NCBI GenBank assembly: GCA_040382095.1
Contig: JBEIGB010000027.1
Span: 1 to 38,646, forward strand
Direction: 5' to 3'
Length of the DNA: 38,646 bases
Source of the DNA: JADJPL01 sp040382095
GTDB taxonomy: Bacteria; Bacteroidota; Bacteroidia; Chitinophagales; Saprospiraceae
Below the pieces are notes generated by a model that saw only the letters and a program-made list of their open reading frames with translations, searched no databases and was not told the origin of the DNA. Positions 9,690 to 18,253 of this stretch are shown here, piece after piece. Numbering within the stretch: position 1 is the first letter of the stretch; every line of letters starts with the position of its first letter. Made by a program: the position numbers and the translations under genes.

Positions 9690-10607
9690 CTAATTTCGGA
9701 TTTTAATGTAATAAGGCATCGCAACATTCCGGGGCCGCGTTTCCGTATCTCCACCCGTAAAAGGAGGAACAGTATGCGTATGCGAGCCGCCGGATGGAAA
9801 GGTATAAGTGTAGCGAGAGGCCAAAACTGGAGATCCTCCAGCTCCATATGGAAGCTGCAAGAGGCTATAACTTGAACCATTCGTTGCAACAGGGAGTCCT
9901 CCAAAAATACTGTGAGCGTGCGCGCCAGAAGAGCTAACGGAAGGCACGAATGGGTTAACGGGGGGTGCCGTTGTAAACCCCTGCTGCGCTCCTGCATTAG
10001 CCCCTGCCGCTGCCCCTCGGATAAATTCCCCTCGTAGGTCGGGCAGGTTGAAGTCAGTACCGCTACCCGCCCCTATACCTTTGCTTCCATTACCCCATAA
10101 GGTTCCGATTGCTTCGAACAGCACTGGATATTCTGCGCTTTTAAGCGCCCTTCCGTCGCAGAGCAACCACCCAGCTGGTACAGTGCTGCTTCCGGATGCC
10201 CAGGGCATCACAAAGCCCGCTGGCAAATCGTTGCCAAGTTGAAAAGCAAACAGGGCATACGGTGAAGAAGTAAGCCGGGTGCGGGGCACAATTTCCGCCC
10301 CATTGCCCACCGTAGTACCAAGGAAGAGGTTCTCGGTAAACGTAATATCAATCGGCGTTATCATACCAAGTTGAACGCTATAGACGCCCGCCCGCACCGG
10401 CACGTTGGCTTGGCTCTCAGTCCAGATAGCCGTGCCACCGCTGGAAGCAGTGTACAGTCGGAAAGTCATATTGAACCTACCGTCGGCCACGGAAGTGCCA
10501 TCGCTGTTTTTAAGTGTCCCCTGAACACTCAAAGGAGGTTTGGACTGTGCCATGCAATAGGCCACAGTGAGCATGTTAAAAGCCAAGGATAAAAGTATAA
10601 ACCGCAT
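9690..10607 (-). CDS. Secreted phage tail-collar domain protein, paralog 3 (first gene of the run)
   Basis: This 305-residue protein starts at the ATG at 10607, which gives a good signal peptide (MRFILLSLAFNMLTVAYCMA). The frame stays open for 44 codons further upstream, but that stretch is not signal-like. An N-terminal beta domain (LSVQGTLKNSDG, MTFRLYTASSGGTAIWTE) leads into the collar domain (GWLLCDGRALKSAEYPVLF, DFNLPDLRGEFIRG). The tip carries H230/H232 and H276/H278, followed by FTGGDTETRPRN. It is the most upstream gene of the minus-strand run that leads through paralogs 2 and 1 into the giant surface protein, and it is divergent from the hybrid regulator at 10864. The promoter for the run should lie in the 256 bases between them. 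Confidence 0.88.
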   Translation of the reverse strand: MRFILLSLAFNMLTVAYCMAQSKPPLSVQGTLKNSDGTSVADGRFNMTFRLYTASSGGTAIWTESQANVPVRAGVYSVQLGMITPIDITFTENLFLGTTVGNGAEIVPRTRLTSSPYALFAFQLGNDLPAGFVMPWASGSSTVPAGWLLCDGRALKSAEYPVLFEAIGTLWGNGSKGIGAGSGTDFNLPDLRGEFIRGAAAGANAGAQQGFTTAPPVNPFVPSVSSSGAHAHSIFGGLPVATNGSSYSLLQLPYGAGGSPVLASRYTYTFPSGGSHTHTVPPFTGGDTETRPRNVAMPYYIKIRN

Positions 10608-10863
10608 ATCACTTTTGTTTTTGCAAATGTGATGCACACACGGAAAATAACTCTGCAATAAATGGGTCTTAAACTGCAAAATGTATAAGGCGCCCAAACT
10701 GCTCAATTCGAGCACACTGCCCTCCCCGGCAACACCCATAACAACCCTGCAAATAGTACATCACAAATCTGCAATCAGACAAAAAAGGCCATTTTCAAAG
10801 AGTGCCTTTTCATATAATTCCTAAATTCGTCGGATAAACCAAATTCTTTTTCCAATTCGATCA
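10608..10863. promoter_or_regulatory. Divergent intergenic region between tail-collar run and hybrid regulator
   Basis: These 256 bases separate two divergent transcription units and must hold both promoters. On the minus strand a weak -7-like CACATTTG (10624-10631) lies 16 bases before the paralog 3 start. On the plus strand a one-mismatch box, TAAATTCG (10822-10829), lies 34 bases before the regulator start. Neither has a clear -33 TTTG at the right spacing. I see no obvious direct-repeat operator by eye. Confidence 0.4.
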
Positions 10864-13800
10864 ATGCGCAAAATCCCCCTGCTCCTCGCCCTTTGCATCG
10901 GCATCACCGGCCCATGGTTTTTCCTGCAAACGCTTTGCGCACAGGCGCCCCTTGCACCAACCCGCTACTACTGGAACAAGAAAGACGGACTTCCCGACTG
11001 GAACATCAATGCCTACCTCCAGGACAAAAAAGGCCTGATGTGGATGGCCTCCAATGCCGGGCTCTTTACCTTTGACGGCCATACCTTTCGTTTGGTAGCC
11101 AGTGCCAACCGGCTGCCGAATAGCAGTAGGATTGTCCGGCTGGCCGAGGATGTACACGGCAATATCTGGATGGTCAAAGTCCAGAGCAACCTGGTATATG
11201 TAGAAGTTTTCCAACCCCTTACCGGTAATACCGTGCCCTTACATGAGTATGTTGGAGAAAAAAAGCCGATTAATATCCCTTTGAATTCCGGAAGCCTCTT
11301 TTTCAGTACCCTCGAAGAAAGTATCTGGATTGGGAATAACAAGGAAGGCTATCGCTATGACGGAAAATGGAGAAAAGCTTTTCAGCAAAACCCACAACTT
11401 TCGGGTAATTTAAACTGGTCACCTGCAAGAAACGGTTTCTGGGTCATTCGATCGCGCAATACTATACTGCTGCTCGACGAAAACAGTGTTGTCAGGGATA
11501 GCTTTGTCTTACGCGACGAGGAACTGCTGGTTTCCGCACCAGATCATAATTTTTCCTTAACTGTCTTTTCCGAAAAGAAAAATAACCCGGAACAAATTGC
11601 CGCAGTCCAGTTAAGTAACCGATCCGGAAAAATCCAGGTGCTGCCAACAGGCTTTGAGAAGAAGGCCTTTTGGAATAGTGATCTCATTCCGATGAACGAA
11701 ATCCAGAAATCCCTGCGCTATGGATGGCAGTTTTGGAAAGAACAAAATGACTTGTGGTTAAAAAATCTAAAAAACCAGCAAACGTATAACCTCAGTGACC
11801 AATTCCCGGATATCAATACCGTCAACATCTTTTATATAGACCGGTCCTATGCGATCTGGTGCAGCACCCCCAATGGCCTCTACAAGCTGGAGTTCAAACA
11901 ACCATTGCCATTCCGGTCTTTTCTCTCCTCAGATATACCCACACATTCCATCCGGGGCATGGCCGTGGTAGATGAAACCCTCTATGCCAATGCTTATTCC
12001 GGTGCAAAATCCATATCGCTGTCCAATGGCAGCACGCGTGCGTTTCCATTCCCCTATAACAACATAGGACTTGCCATGCTGCAGGATGGAAATGGCTTCT
12101 GGATCGGTGCCCACTTCAAGCCTATTCAGTACGTGTCAAAAAGCGAGGGGCAAAGTTTTATCCTTTCCGGAAAAGCCTTCTCCGATGTCTTTGCCTTTTT
12201 CAAAAGTCGCCGTTTTGGCCTACTTGCTGGTACAGAAAATGGAGTGGTCCGCATTGACCCGGTTAAAAAAGAAACCCGGACTTTTGCCTTAACAGGAAAG
12301 GAAGCCGTTGCCTTTCACGAAAACGCCAAAGGGCTCTGGGTGGCTACCAACCAGGGGCTTTTCCTCCTTGGTCCCGATGGCCAGGTGAAGGAAAAATATT
12401 TTCCACCCTCCCCCAAGCTGGGATACGAACGCCTTCAGCATATTTATGAAGACTCCGAAGGGGCCTTATGGATCGCTACCAAGGGCGCTGGATTGATTTA
12501 TTGGAATCCAGGCCAGAAAAAATCCAAAATCCTGAATCTAGCCTCCGGCCTTTCCAACAACAATATCCACGCCGTATATGCTGATAAAAAGGGGTATCTC
12601 TGGATCCCCAGCGACTTCGGACTTATGCGCATGGATGCTTCCACTGGCAGCATACAAACTTTTTTCAAAAGTGACGGCATTGCAGATAATGAGTTTAATT
12701 CCATGGCTCACTACCAGGACAGGAAAGGAAGGCTTTTTTTCGGCGGAATCAATGGTATTACCTGCTTTGATCCTGCACAAATCCCCACCCCGGAATACAA
12801 CAAACAAGCGCTCCGGATCATGGATGCCAAAGCGTTCAACCTGCGCAAAGGGGTGTATGAGGATCAGGCAAGGTACGGTAGAAAAATAAGCGCATTGTCT
12901 CTTAATCCTACTAATGCCTACCTGGATATCCGCTTGTCGCCCCTGACCTACAGCGATGCCGAGCGGATACAATATGCATGGAAAATTAAGGGGCTACAGA
13001 AAAACTGGATTAAGCAAAAGTCGCCTGTAATCCGCCTGGGGAACCTACCATACGGAAAGAACATCTTACAAGTCAAATATGGCTTTGGCGGCACCGAATG
13101 GTCGGAAAAAATATTGGAAGTTCCGATTCAGGTCCTTGCGCCTTTTTACCTCCGCTGGCCTTTCGTCCTCGCGTTTATCTTTTCCATCCTGGCCCTCTCC
13201 TGGGGGATAGGCATCTGGCGAAACCGCCAGCTTATAGCCGCCAACCTTCAGCTCGAACAGGAAGTACGCAAAAGGACCCGGCAGATTGAAGCGGACAAAC
13301 AAACCATCACCGAACAAGCCCAGGCCTTGCGGGCGATGGATGAGATGAAATCCAGGTTCTTCGCCAATGTCACCCACGAGCTGCGCACCCCACTTACCTT
13401 AATCCTCGGTCCCCTCGACCGGATTATAAATGAAGAAGTAGAGGAACCCAAAAAACAGGAATTCCTGCATACCATCAAAAACAATGCCCGAAAGCTGCTC
13501 AACCTCGTGGAAGAATTGCTCGATTTATCCAAAATGGAAAGCGATAACCTGAGATTGGAGGAATCCCCGATCAATTTTTATGCATTCCTTTCCGATATCA
13601 TCGCGCCTTTTTCCTCCTATGCCGCCTGGCGTGGTGCGACCCTCTCCTTTCGCTATGACTGCCCCAAAGACCTCAATATCTTGATAGACCTTAAAAAATG
13701 GGAAAAAATCGTCAACAACCTCCTCTCCAACGCCGTGAAATTTACCCCGGAAGGGGGAAGTATTGAGATAAGGGTCTATTTCGAAGGGACAAAAATCCAA

Positions 13801-14868
13801 TTGACCGTTTCGGATACCGGGAATGGCATCTCCCCGGAGGATTTACCCCATATTTTCGACCGCTATTTCCAGTCCAAATCTCCCGAAAAGGCTATCCAGG
13901 GTGGAGCTGGTATAGGCCTGGCCATCTGCAGAGAATATACCCGGCTATTTGACGGCAAACTCGAAGCCCAGAGCTCTCCGGGAAAAGGCAGCGTATTTAC
14001 GCTTACCTTTACCCCCAAATACACGGAGCAAGGCTTTACACAGGAAAAGTATGGATACTCCGCTCCGGATAATGCCGCAGATGTCCTGGCTTCCAAACAG
14101 CCGGAACAAGCCCGCCGCGATACCTCCACCATCCTACTGGTCGAGGATGACTTCGACCTCTCCAATTTTATAAAAGACATTCTCGAGGTACATGATTTCC
14201 ATGTCCTACCCTCAAACAATGGCCTCTCCGCCCTAAAGCTCCTGGACAACCACACCGTCCACCTAATCCTGTCCGATGTCATGATGCCTGAAATGGACGG
14301 CTTCCAGCTTTTGGAAAATGTTAAAATCAGCAAGCCGGGCATACCTTTTATCCTTCTCACCGCCCTAACGGAAACCCAAGACCGCCTCCATGCCCTGCGT
14401 CTGGGCGTAGATGACTACCTCACCAAGCCCTTTGTACAGGAAGAACTTCTTGTCCGGATAAACAAACTTCTCGATAGATCTGCTGCCAAGCAACAATTCG
14501 AGACAGAAAACAAAGATAACCTCTCCGAGGGCGGGCCGGAAATCCCCAGCTATGACCAAAAGTGGCTGCTCCTACTCGAAGAAGTCGTAAACCAACACCT
14601 CGGAGACCCCAACTTTTCCATTCTCCAACTTGCAAGCAAAATGAACGCTTCCGAACGCACTATACATTATAAAATTAAATCCTTCACCGGCCTGACACCC
14701 AACCAATACATCACCGAGGCCCGACTTAATAAAGCACGCCAACTCCTCGAAGCCAAGGTTTACCCAACGGTTTCCGAAGTTTGTTATGCCGTAGGCTTCA
14801 AAACCACTCAGTATTTCGCCCGGATAATAAAGGAAAGGTTTGGCCGGTCCCCCTCTGATTTCAAGTAG
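10864..14868 (+). CDS. Hybrid two-component system regulator (propeller sensor / histidine kinase / REC / AraC)
   Basis: This 1334-residue one-protein signalling system has a signal peptide (residues 1-27), then a periplasmic beta-propeller of Reg_prop repeats (for example GLMWMASNAGLFTFDG, ALWIATKGAGL). A Y_Y_Y domain follows (about 684-757), then one membrane helix (about 765-787) and a short coiled coil. The HisKA box is FFANVTHELRTP with phospho-acceptor H838, and the HATPase runs about 940-1055 (NNLLSNAVKF, DTGNGI, GAGIGLAI). The receiver domain starts near 1088 with acceptor D1138 (LILSDVMMPEMDGF) and the KPF lysine near 1189. An AraC-type DNA-binding domain ends the protein. All key residues are present. 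Such HTCS regulators usually control polysaccharide-utilisation loci and bind an oligosaccharide. Here no SusC/SusD pair is visible, and the nearest candidate target is the divergent tail-collar and surface-protein run. Confidence 0.95.
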   Translation: MRKIPLLLALCIGITGPWFFLQTLCAQAPLAPTRYYWNKKDGLPDWNINAYLQDKKGLMWMASNAGLFTFDGHTFRLVASANRLPNSSRIVRLAEDVHGNIWMVKVQSNLVYVEVFQPLTGNTVPLHEYVGEKKPINIPLNSGSLFFSTLEESIWIGNNKEGYRYDGKWRKAFQQNPQLSGNLNWSPARNGFWVIRSRNTILLLDENSVVRDSFVLRDEELLVSAPDHNFSLTVFSEKKNNPEQIAAVQLSNRSGKIQVLPTGFEKKAFWNSDLIPMNEIQKSLRYGWQFWKEQNDLWLKNLKNQQTYNLSDQFPDINTVNIFYIDRSYAIWCSTPNGLYKLEFKQPLPFRSFLSSDIPTHSIRGMAVVDETLYANAYSGAKSISLSNGSTRAFPFPYNNIGLAMLQDGNGFWIGAHFKPIQYVSKSEGQSFILSGKAFSDVFAFFKSRRFGLLAGTENGVVRIDPVKKETRTFALTGKEAVAFHENAKGLWVATNQGLFLLGPDGQVKEKYFPPSPKLGYERLQHIYEDSEGALWIATKGAGLIYWNPGQKKSKILNLASGLSNNNIHAVYADKKGYLWIPSDFGLMRMDASTGSIQTFFKSDGIADNEFNSMAHYQDRKGRLFFGGINGITCFDPAQIPTPEYNKQALRIMDAKAFNLRKGVYEDQARYGRKISALSLNPTNAYLDIRLSPLTYSDAERIQYAWKIKGLQKNWIKQKSPVIRLGNLPYGKNILQVKYGFGGTEWSEKILEVPIQVLAPFYLRWPFVLAFIFSILALSWGIGIWRNRQLIAANLQLEQEVRKRTRQIEADKQTITEQAQALRAMDEMKSRFFANVTHELRTPLTLILGPLDRIINEEVEEPKKQEFLHTIKNNARKLLNLVEELLDLSKMESDNLRLEESPINFYAFLSDIIAPFSSYAAWRGATLSFRYDCPKDLNILIDLKKWEKIVNNLLSNAVKFTPEGGSIEIRVYFEGTKIQLTVSDTGNGISPEDLPHIFDRYFQSKSPEKAIQGGAGIGLAICREYTRLFDGKLEAQSSPGKGSVFTLTFTPKYTEQGFTQEKYGYSAPDNAADVLASKQPEQARRDTSTILLVEDDFDLSNFIKDILEVHDFHVLPSNNGLSALKLLDNHTVHLILSDVMMPEMDGFQLLENVKISKPGIPFILLTALTETQDRLHALRLGVDDYLTKPFVQEELLVRINKLLDRSAAKQQFETENKDNLSEGGPEIPSYDQKWLLLLEEVVNQHLGDPNFSILQLASKMNASERTIHYKIKSFTGLTPNQYITEARLNKARQLLEAKVYPTVSEVCYAVGFKTTQYFARIIKERFGRSPSDFK

Positions 14869-15458
14869 GAAGGATTTTTTCCACCCCCGGTAAGGAAGAC
14901 CAGTTCGAGCTGGGTGTCGCAGTCTTTGAGGACAGTATAGAACTCGCGCAGGATTTCCCGGTTCTCGACAGCTTGTTCGAGATTGGTGCCCAGGTAGTTG
15001 ATAATCGGGGCGTCGTATTCGTCCACCAGGACCACGGTTTTGTTTCCTCCTCCGGCCATGGCTCCGATGAGTTCGCGGAACCGAAAGGCCAGGCCCTCTG
15101 TTTTGAGGGAAATTCCATGTGCTTCTGCGATAAGGCCGATTTCCTGTAAGAGGGCCCGCCGCAAGCCCAACTCCTGGAAGCCGATGGAAGTGAGGGAGAG
15201 GCGCAGCACGGGATGTTTTTTGGTCCAATCCCATTTATCCGCTATCCACAGCCCCTGGAACAGCTCACGGCTGCCCTTGTAAAGCTCGTGCAGGGTAGCT
15301 ACGGTAATGGATTTGCCGAAGCGGCGGGGGCGGGAGAGTAAAAAATACTTGCCCGAAGAGGTCAAAGTATGCAGATAGCGGGTTTTATCCACATACTTGT
15401 ATCCATCCTCAATAATGCCGCGAAAGTCTTGTAAACCGAGCGGTAGTTTTTGGGGCAT
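14808..15458 (-). pseudogene. Truncated AAA-ATPase-like (PF09820-type) gene, C-terminal nuclease-like half missing
   Basis: The start at 15458 gives MPQKLPLGLQDFRGIIEDG, a typical N-terminus of the AAA-ATPase-like family that is often fused to a PD-(D/E)XK-like domain. The Walker A-like RPRRFGKS and Walker B VVLVDEYDAPII are intact. The family similarity stops right after LELVFLTG, near 14888. The remaining codons (GGKNPSYLK and on) are simply the reverse strand of the regulator gene's 3' end, with which the frame overlaps by 61 bases. Family members are normally about 500 residues or more, so over half is lost. The break falls within about 20 bases of the regulator's stop, which points to a deletion or rearrangement joining the two. 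A complete promoter still stands upstream. It is probably non-functional. Confidence 0.8.
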
Positions 15459-15475
15459 ATCTATTGTACTTTTTG

Positions 15476-15507
15476 TAAAGATACAACACATTTGCCCTGC
15501 AGGCAAA
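15476..15507 (-). promoter_or_regulatory. Bacteroidota-type promoter of the truncated ATPase gene
   Basis: Read on the minus strand, TTTG (15504-15507) is followed after exactly 20 bases by TATCTTTA (15476-15483). This matches TTTG-N19-21-TAnnTTTG with one mismatch at the last base. The box ends 17 bases before the ATG at 15458. The -33 TTTG is part of a small inverted repeat (TTTGCC/GGCAAA, 15491-15507). Confidence 0.6.
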
Positions 15508-15565
15508 CACCTCTTGTCCACAGGCTCAAATTTGCCAGAAACGCTACAAAGTATGTAAGGGTTTT

Positions 15566-15573
15566 TATCTTTG
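15566..15573 (+). promoter_or_regulatory. Candidate -7 box upstream of the M1 peptidase
   Basis: TATCTTTG is an exact match to TAnnTTTG, 86 bases before the peptidase start at 15660. I do not see a TTTG at the expected -33 distance, so this is a partial promoter call. Confidence 0.4.
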
Positions 15574-15659
15574 CAAAGGCACTTATGGGTTCATCCCATC
15601 GTGAGTATTTCCAGAGTGCCTACGTGTACTTTTTCAAAAACACTGTAAAAAATACCTAT

Positions 15660-17528
15660 ATGATGCCGCACCGATGTATATTATTCGCTACTTTGTTTTT
15701 TCTGACCTCCATGCTGCATTCCTATGCCCAGCCCGGACGCTGGCAGCAGCGGGCAGAGTATAAAATGGACGTGGATTTCGATATCACTACCCATCAATAT
15801 ACCGGAAAGCAGGACCTGGTGTATTACAACAACTCCCCCGATACCTTAACGCGCGTATTTTACCACCTCTATCTGAACGCATTTCAACCAGGTAGTTCCA
15901 TGGACGTGCGCTCCCGCACCCTACCCGACCCGGACCGCAGGGTACGGGACAGGATTTCTAAACTGGGGCCTTTGGAAACAGGGTACATAAAAGTAGGGAA
16001 ACTCACCCAGGACGGTGTCGAAACCAAATTCGAAACCGTTGAAACGATTCTGGAAGTGGAGCTGCCCTCCCCTATCCTACCTGGGCAAAAAACAGTCCTG
16101 AGCATGGACTTCAGCGCACAGGTGCCCATACAAATCCGGCGTACCGGCCGAAATAACCGCGAAGGGATTGCCTATTCCATGGCGCAGTGGTACCCAAAAA
16201 TGTGCGAGTACGACTACCAGGGCTGGCATGCCAACCCTTATATCGCCCGTGAATTTTACGGCGTCTGGGGTGATTTCGATGTCACCCTGCATATTGACCG
16301 AAAATTCGTAGTGGCAGCAACCGGCGAATTACAAAATCCCGAAGAAATCGGCCATGGGTACGAATTGCCCGGGCAGCGGGTCAAACAGCCCAAAGGCGAT
16401 AAACTACACTGGCATTTTATTGCAAAAGACGTACACGACTTCGTATGGGCAGCAGATCCAGAATACAAACACACCACTTTAAAAAGAGCCGACGGGCTGG
16501 TCATGCATTTCTTCTACCAGGAAAACGATAAAACCCGCCTCACCTGGGATTCCCTGCCAAAAATCATGGACAAAGCCTTCGATTTCATCAACCGCCGATA
16601 CGGGCAATATTCGTTTAAGAAATACTCGTTTATCCAGGGTGGCGATGGGGGCATGGAGTATCCAATGGCAACCCTCATTCTTGGAGAAGGGAGCCTCGAA
16701 GGGCTGGTCGGCGTCTCCGTACACGAACTCATGCACTCCTGGTACCAGATGGCGCTGGGCTCCAACGAGGCCCTTTATGCCTGGATGGACGAAGGCTTCA
16801 CGGATTTTGCCACCGATGAAGTGATAAATTATCTCCGATCGCTCAGCCTGATCCCAGGCGAAGTAGAAGCCTTTCCGCATGCCGGCAATTATGAATCCTA
16901 TTTCGCCCTCGCCAAAAGTGGCCAGGAAGAGCCACTGAGTACCCATTCCGATCATTTCCGCACCAACCGGGCCTACTCAGTCGGTTCTTACAGCAAAGGC
17001 AGCGTGTTCCTCAAACAACTGGAATACGTGATCGGAAAACAGGCCCTGGACCAGGGGCTGCTCCGCTATTACAGCGAATGGAAAATGAAACATCCCAATG
17101 CGAACGATTTCGTACGCGTAATGGAAAAAGTTTCCGGTCTGGAACTCGACTGGTATAGAGAATACTTCGTCAATATGACTGCTACAATTGATTATGGGAT
17201 CAAAGAAGCTAAAGTAGCGGCAGACAGTAATGCGGTCATCGTCCTCGAACGCACCGGCCGGATGCCCATGCCCCTCGACTTGTTGATTACCTTCAAAGAC
17301 GGCAAACAGGAAATTATTAATATTCCCCTCCAAATCATGCGTGGCCATAAACCATCTGAAAATCCTGCCCTGCCTTTCCAGGTCGCCGCAGACTGGGACT
17401 GGGTCAACCCCGAATACGAATTGCGGCTCCAGGTGCCGCTTTCGCAAATCTCTGCCATAGAAATTGACCCCTCCCTGCGCCTCGCCGATTTGAACCGCAA
17501 CAATAACGCGGTACAGGTCGGGCAGTGA
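15660..17528 (+). CDS. M1-family zinc metallopeptidase, secreted
   Basis: This 622-residue protein starts at the ATG at 15660; a second ATG follows directly and cannot be excluded. The signal peptide is MMPHRCILFATLFFLTSMLH, with a cut near SYAQ. The zinc site is HELMH (355-359), and the third ligand is E378 in WMDEGF, giving the family spacing of HExxH-18-E. The substrate-binding loop reads GGMEYP in place of the classical GAMEN, as in many Bacteroidota M1 proteins. The N-terminal beta domain (VDFDITTHQYTGKQDLVYYN) is typical. The protein probably cleaves peptides in the periplasm or outside the cell. The much longer open frame upstream, back to 15450, has no signal character and overlaps the divergent ATPase start, so I rejected it. 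Confidence 0.93.
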   Translation: MMPHRCILFATLFFLTSMLHSYAQPGRWQQRAEYKMDVDFDITTHQYTGKQDLVYYNNSPDTLTRVFYHLYLNAFQPGSSMDVRSRTLPDPDRRVRDRISKLGPLETGYIKVGKLTQDGVETKFETVETILEVELPSPILPGQKTVLSMDFSAQVPIQIRRTGRNNREGIAYSMAQWYPKMCEYDYQGWHANPYIAREFYGVWGDFDVTLHIDRKFVVAATGELQNPEEIGHGYELPGQRVKQPKGDKLHWHFIAKDVHDFVWAADPEYKHTTLKRADGLVMHFFYQENDKTRLTWDSLPKIMDKAFDFINRRYGQYSFKKYSFIQGGDGGMEYPMATLILGEGSLEGLVGVSVHELMHSWYQMALGSNEALYAWMDEGFTDFATDEVINYLRSLSLIPGEVEAFPHAGNYESYFALAKSGQEEPLSTHSDHFRTNRAYSVGSYSKGSVFLKQLEYVIGKQALDQGLLRYYSEWKMKHPNANDFVRVMEKVSGLELDWYREYFVNMTATIDYGIKEAKVAADSNAVIVLERTGRMPMPLDLLITFKDGKQEIINIPLQIMRGHKPSENPALPFQVAADWDWVNPEYELRLQVPLSQISAIEIDPSLRLADLNRNNNAVQVGQ

Positions 17529-17548
17529 CCGTATGCCAGACAAAAGAA

Positions 17549-17582
17549 GCTGTCTCACAAATCCTTTGGCGGCATTCGCCGC
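17549..17582. repeat. Dispersed intergenic repeat, copy 1 (related to 37243-37276)
   Basis: The stretch beginning GCTGTCTCACAAATCC and running into a GGCGGC hairpin is closely matched at 37243-37276 (GCTGTCTACCAAGTCC, then the same TTTGGCGGC). Only a few positions differ over about 32 bases. Both copies are intergenic and lead into a GC-rich hairpin. Confidence 0.6.
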
Positions 17583-17589
17583 CAAAGGA
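17562..17589 (+). terminator. Perfect hairpin downstream of the M1 peptidase
   Basis: TCCTTTGGCGGC (17562-17573) and GCCGCCAAAGGA (17578-17589) are perfect 12-bp arms around an ATTC loop, 33 bases after the peptidase stop. A T-rich run (17601-17610) follows at some distance rather than immediately, so it may be a terminator or an mRNA 3'-end stabiliser. It lies inside the dispersed repeat. Confidence 0.6.
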
Positions 17590-17641
17590 CCAGCAAAGAA
17601 TTTTCTTTTTGTACAACTCCAAATTAATCCGCTTGAAGCAT

Positions 17642-17649
17642 TACCTTTG
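17642..17649 (+). promoter_or_regulatory. Candidate -7 box of the DUF6580-like gene
   Basis: TACCTTTG matches TAnnTTTG exactly and ends 19 bases before the ATG at 17669. A TTTG at the right -33 spacing is not evident. Confidence 0.45.
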
Positions 17650-17668
17650 CAGCTAAAAGCTGAGCAAC

Positions 17669-18253
17669 ATGAAGATGCACCAAACCACTTTCCGATATAG
17701 TATAATCCTTGCGATCATCCTCCTGGCGGCCTTCGTCAGGCTACTGCCGCATCCCCACAATTTTACGCCATTGGGGGCAATGGCCTTATTCGGAGGGGCA
17801 TTTTTCGGTCGTAAAGCGCTTGCCTTCCTTGCACCGCTTATCACGCTCTGGATTAGCGATATCGTCCTGAACAACTTCATCCTCAAGCCTCAATTCCCGC
17901 AATATTATCCAGAAGGGTTCATTTGGTTCAACAGTATTTCCATATATCTCGCTTTTCTGATGATTACCGCCCTTGGTTGGTTGACCCTGAAAAAAGTCCG
18001 CGTACCCCGGCTGATTGGTGCTTCGCTCGGCGCATCCGTGCTTTTCTTTCTCGTGACCAATTTTGCGGTGTGGCAGGGCAGCAGTGTTTACCCCCAGAAT
18101 GCGGAAGGGTTAGTGGCCTGCTATATTGCAGGAATCCCCTTTTTCTGGAATACGCTTCTCGGCGACCTGACCTATACAGCGGTCATGTTCGGGGCCTTCG
18201 CCCTTTTTTTCCGGCGGTCGCCTATACCGGCAGGATATGAGGGCACTAACTGA
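17669..18253 (+). CDS. DUF6580-like integral membrane protein
   Basis: This 194-residue protein has about five hydrophobic segments: SIILAIILLAAFVRLL, the region after GAMALFGGAFFG, LAFLAPLITLWISDIVL, IYLAFLMITALGWL and LIGASLGASVLFFLV. The conserved-looking N-terminal signature is NFTPLGAMALFGGAFFG. I recognise this as the DUF6580 family of Bacteroidota. Its biochemical role is not known to me. The small size and helix pattern resemble the S-components of ECF-type vitamin transporters, and a cobalamin adenosyltransferase gene lies 2.3 kb away, so a vitamin-uptake role is possible but only an inference. Its last 17 bases overlap the following DUF5522 gene, which suggests translational coupling. 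Confidence 0.75.
   Translation: MKMHQTTFRYSIILAIILLAAFVRLLPHPHNFTPLGAMALFGGAFFGRKALAFLAPLITLWISDIVLNNFILKPQFPQYYPEGFIWFNSISIYLAFLMITALGWLTLKKVRVPRLIGASLGASVLFFLVTNFAVWQGSSVYPQNAEGLVACYIAGIPFFWNTLLGDLTYTAVMFGAFALFFRRSPIPAGYEGTN

Noticed and set aside
7743..10607. Prophage tail module or contractile injection system
   Set aside because: There are no sheath, baseplate, tube, capsid, terminase or integrase genes, and the collar proteins have signal peptides, which phage structural proteins lack.
14572..15234. 220-codon minus-strand frame overlapping the truncated ATPase and regulator
   Set aside because: It is an out-of-frame shadow of the ATPase-like fragment with no domain features.
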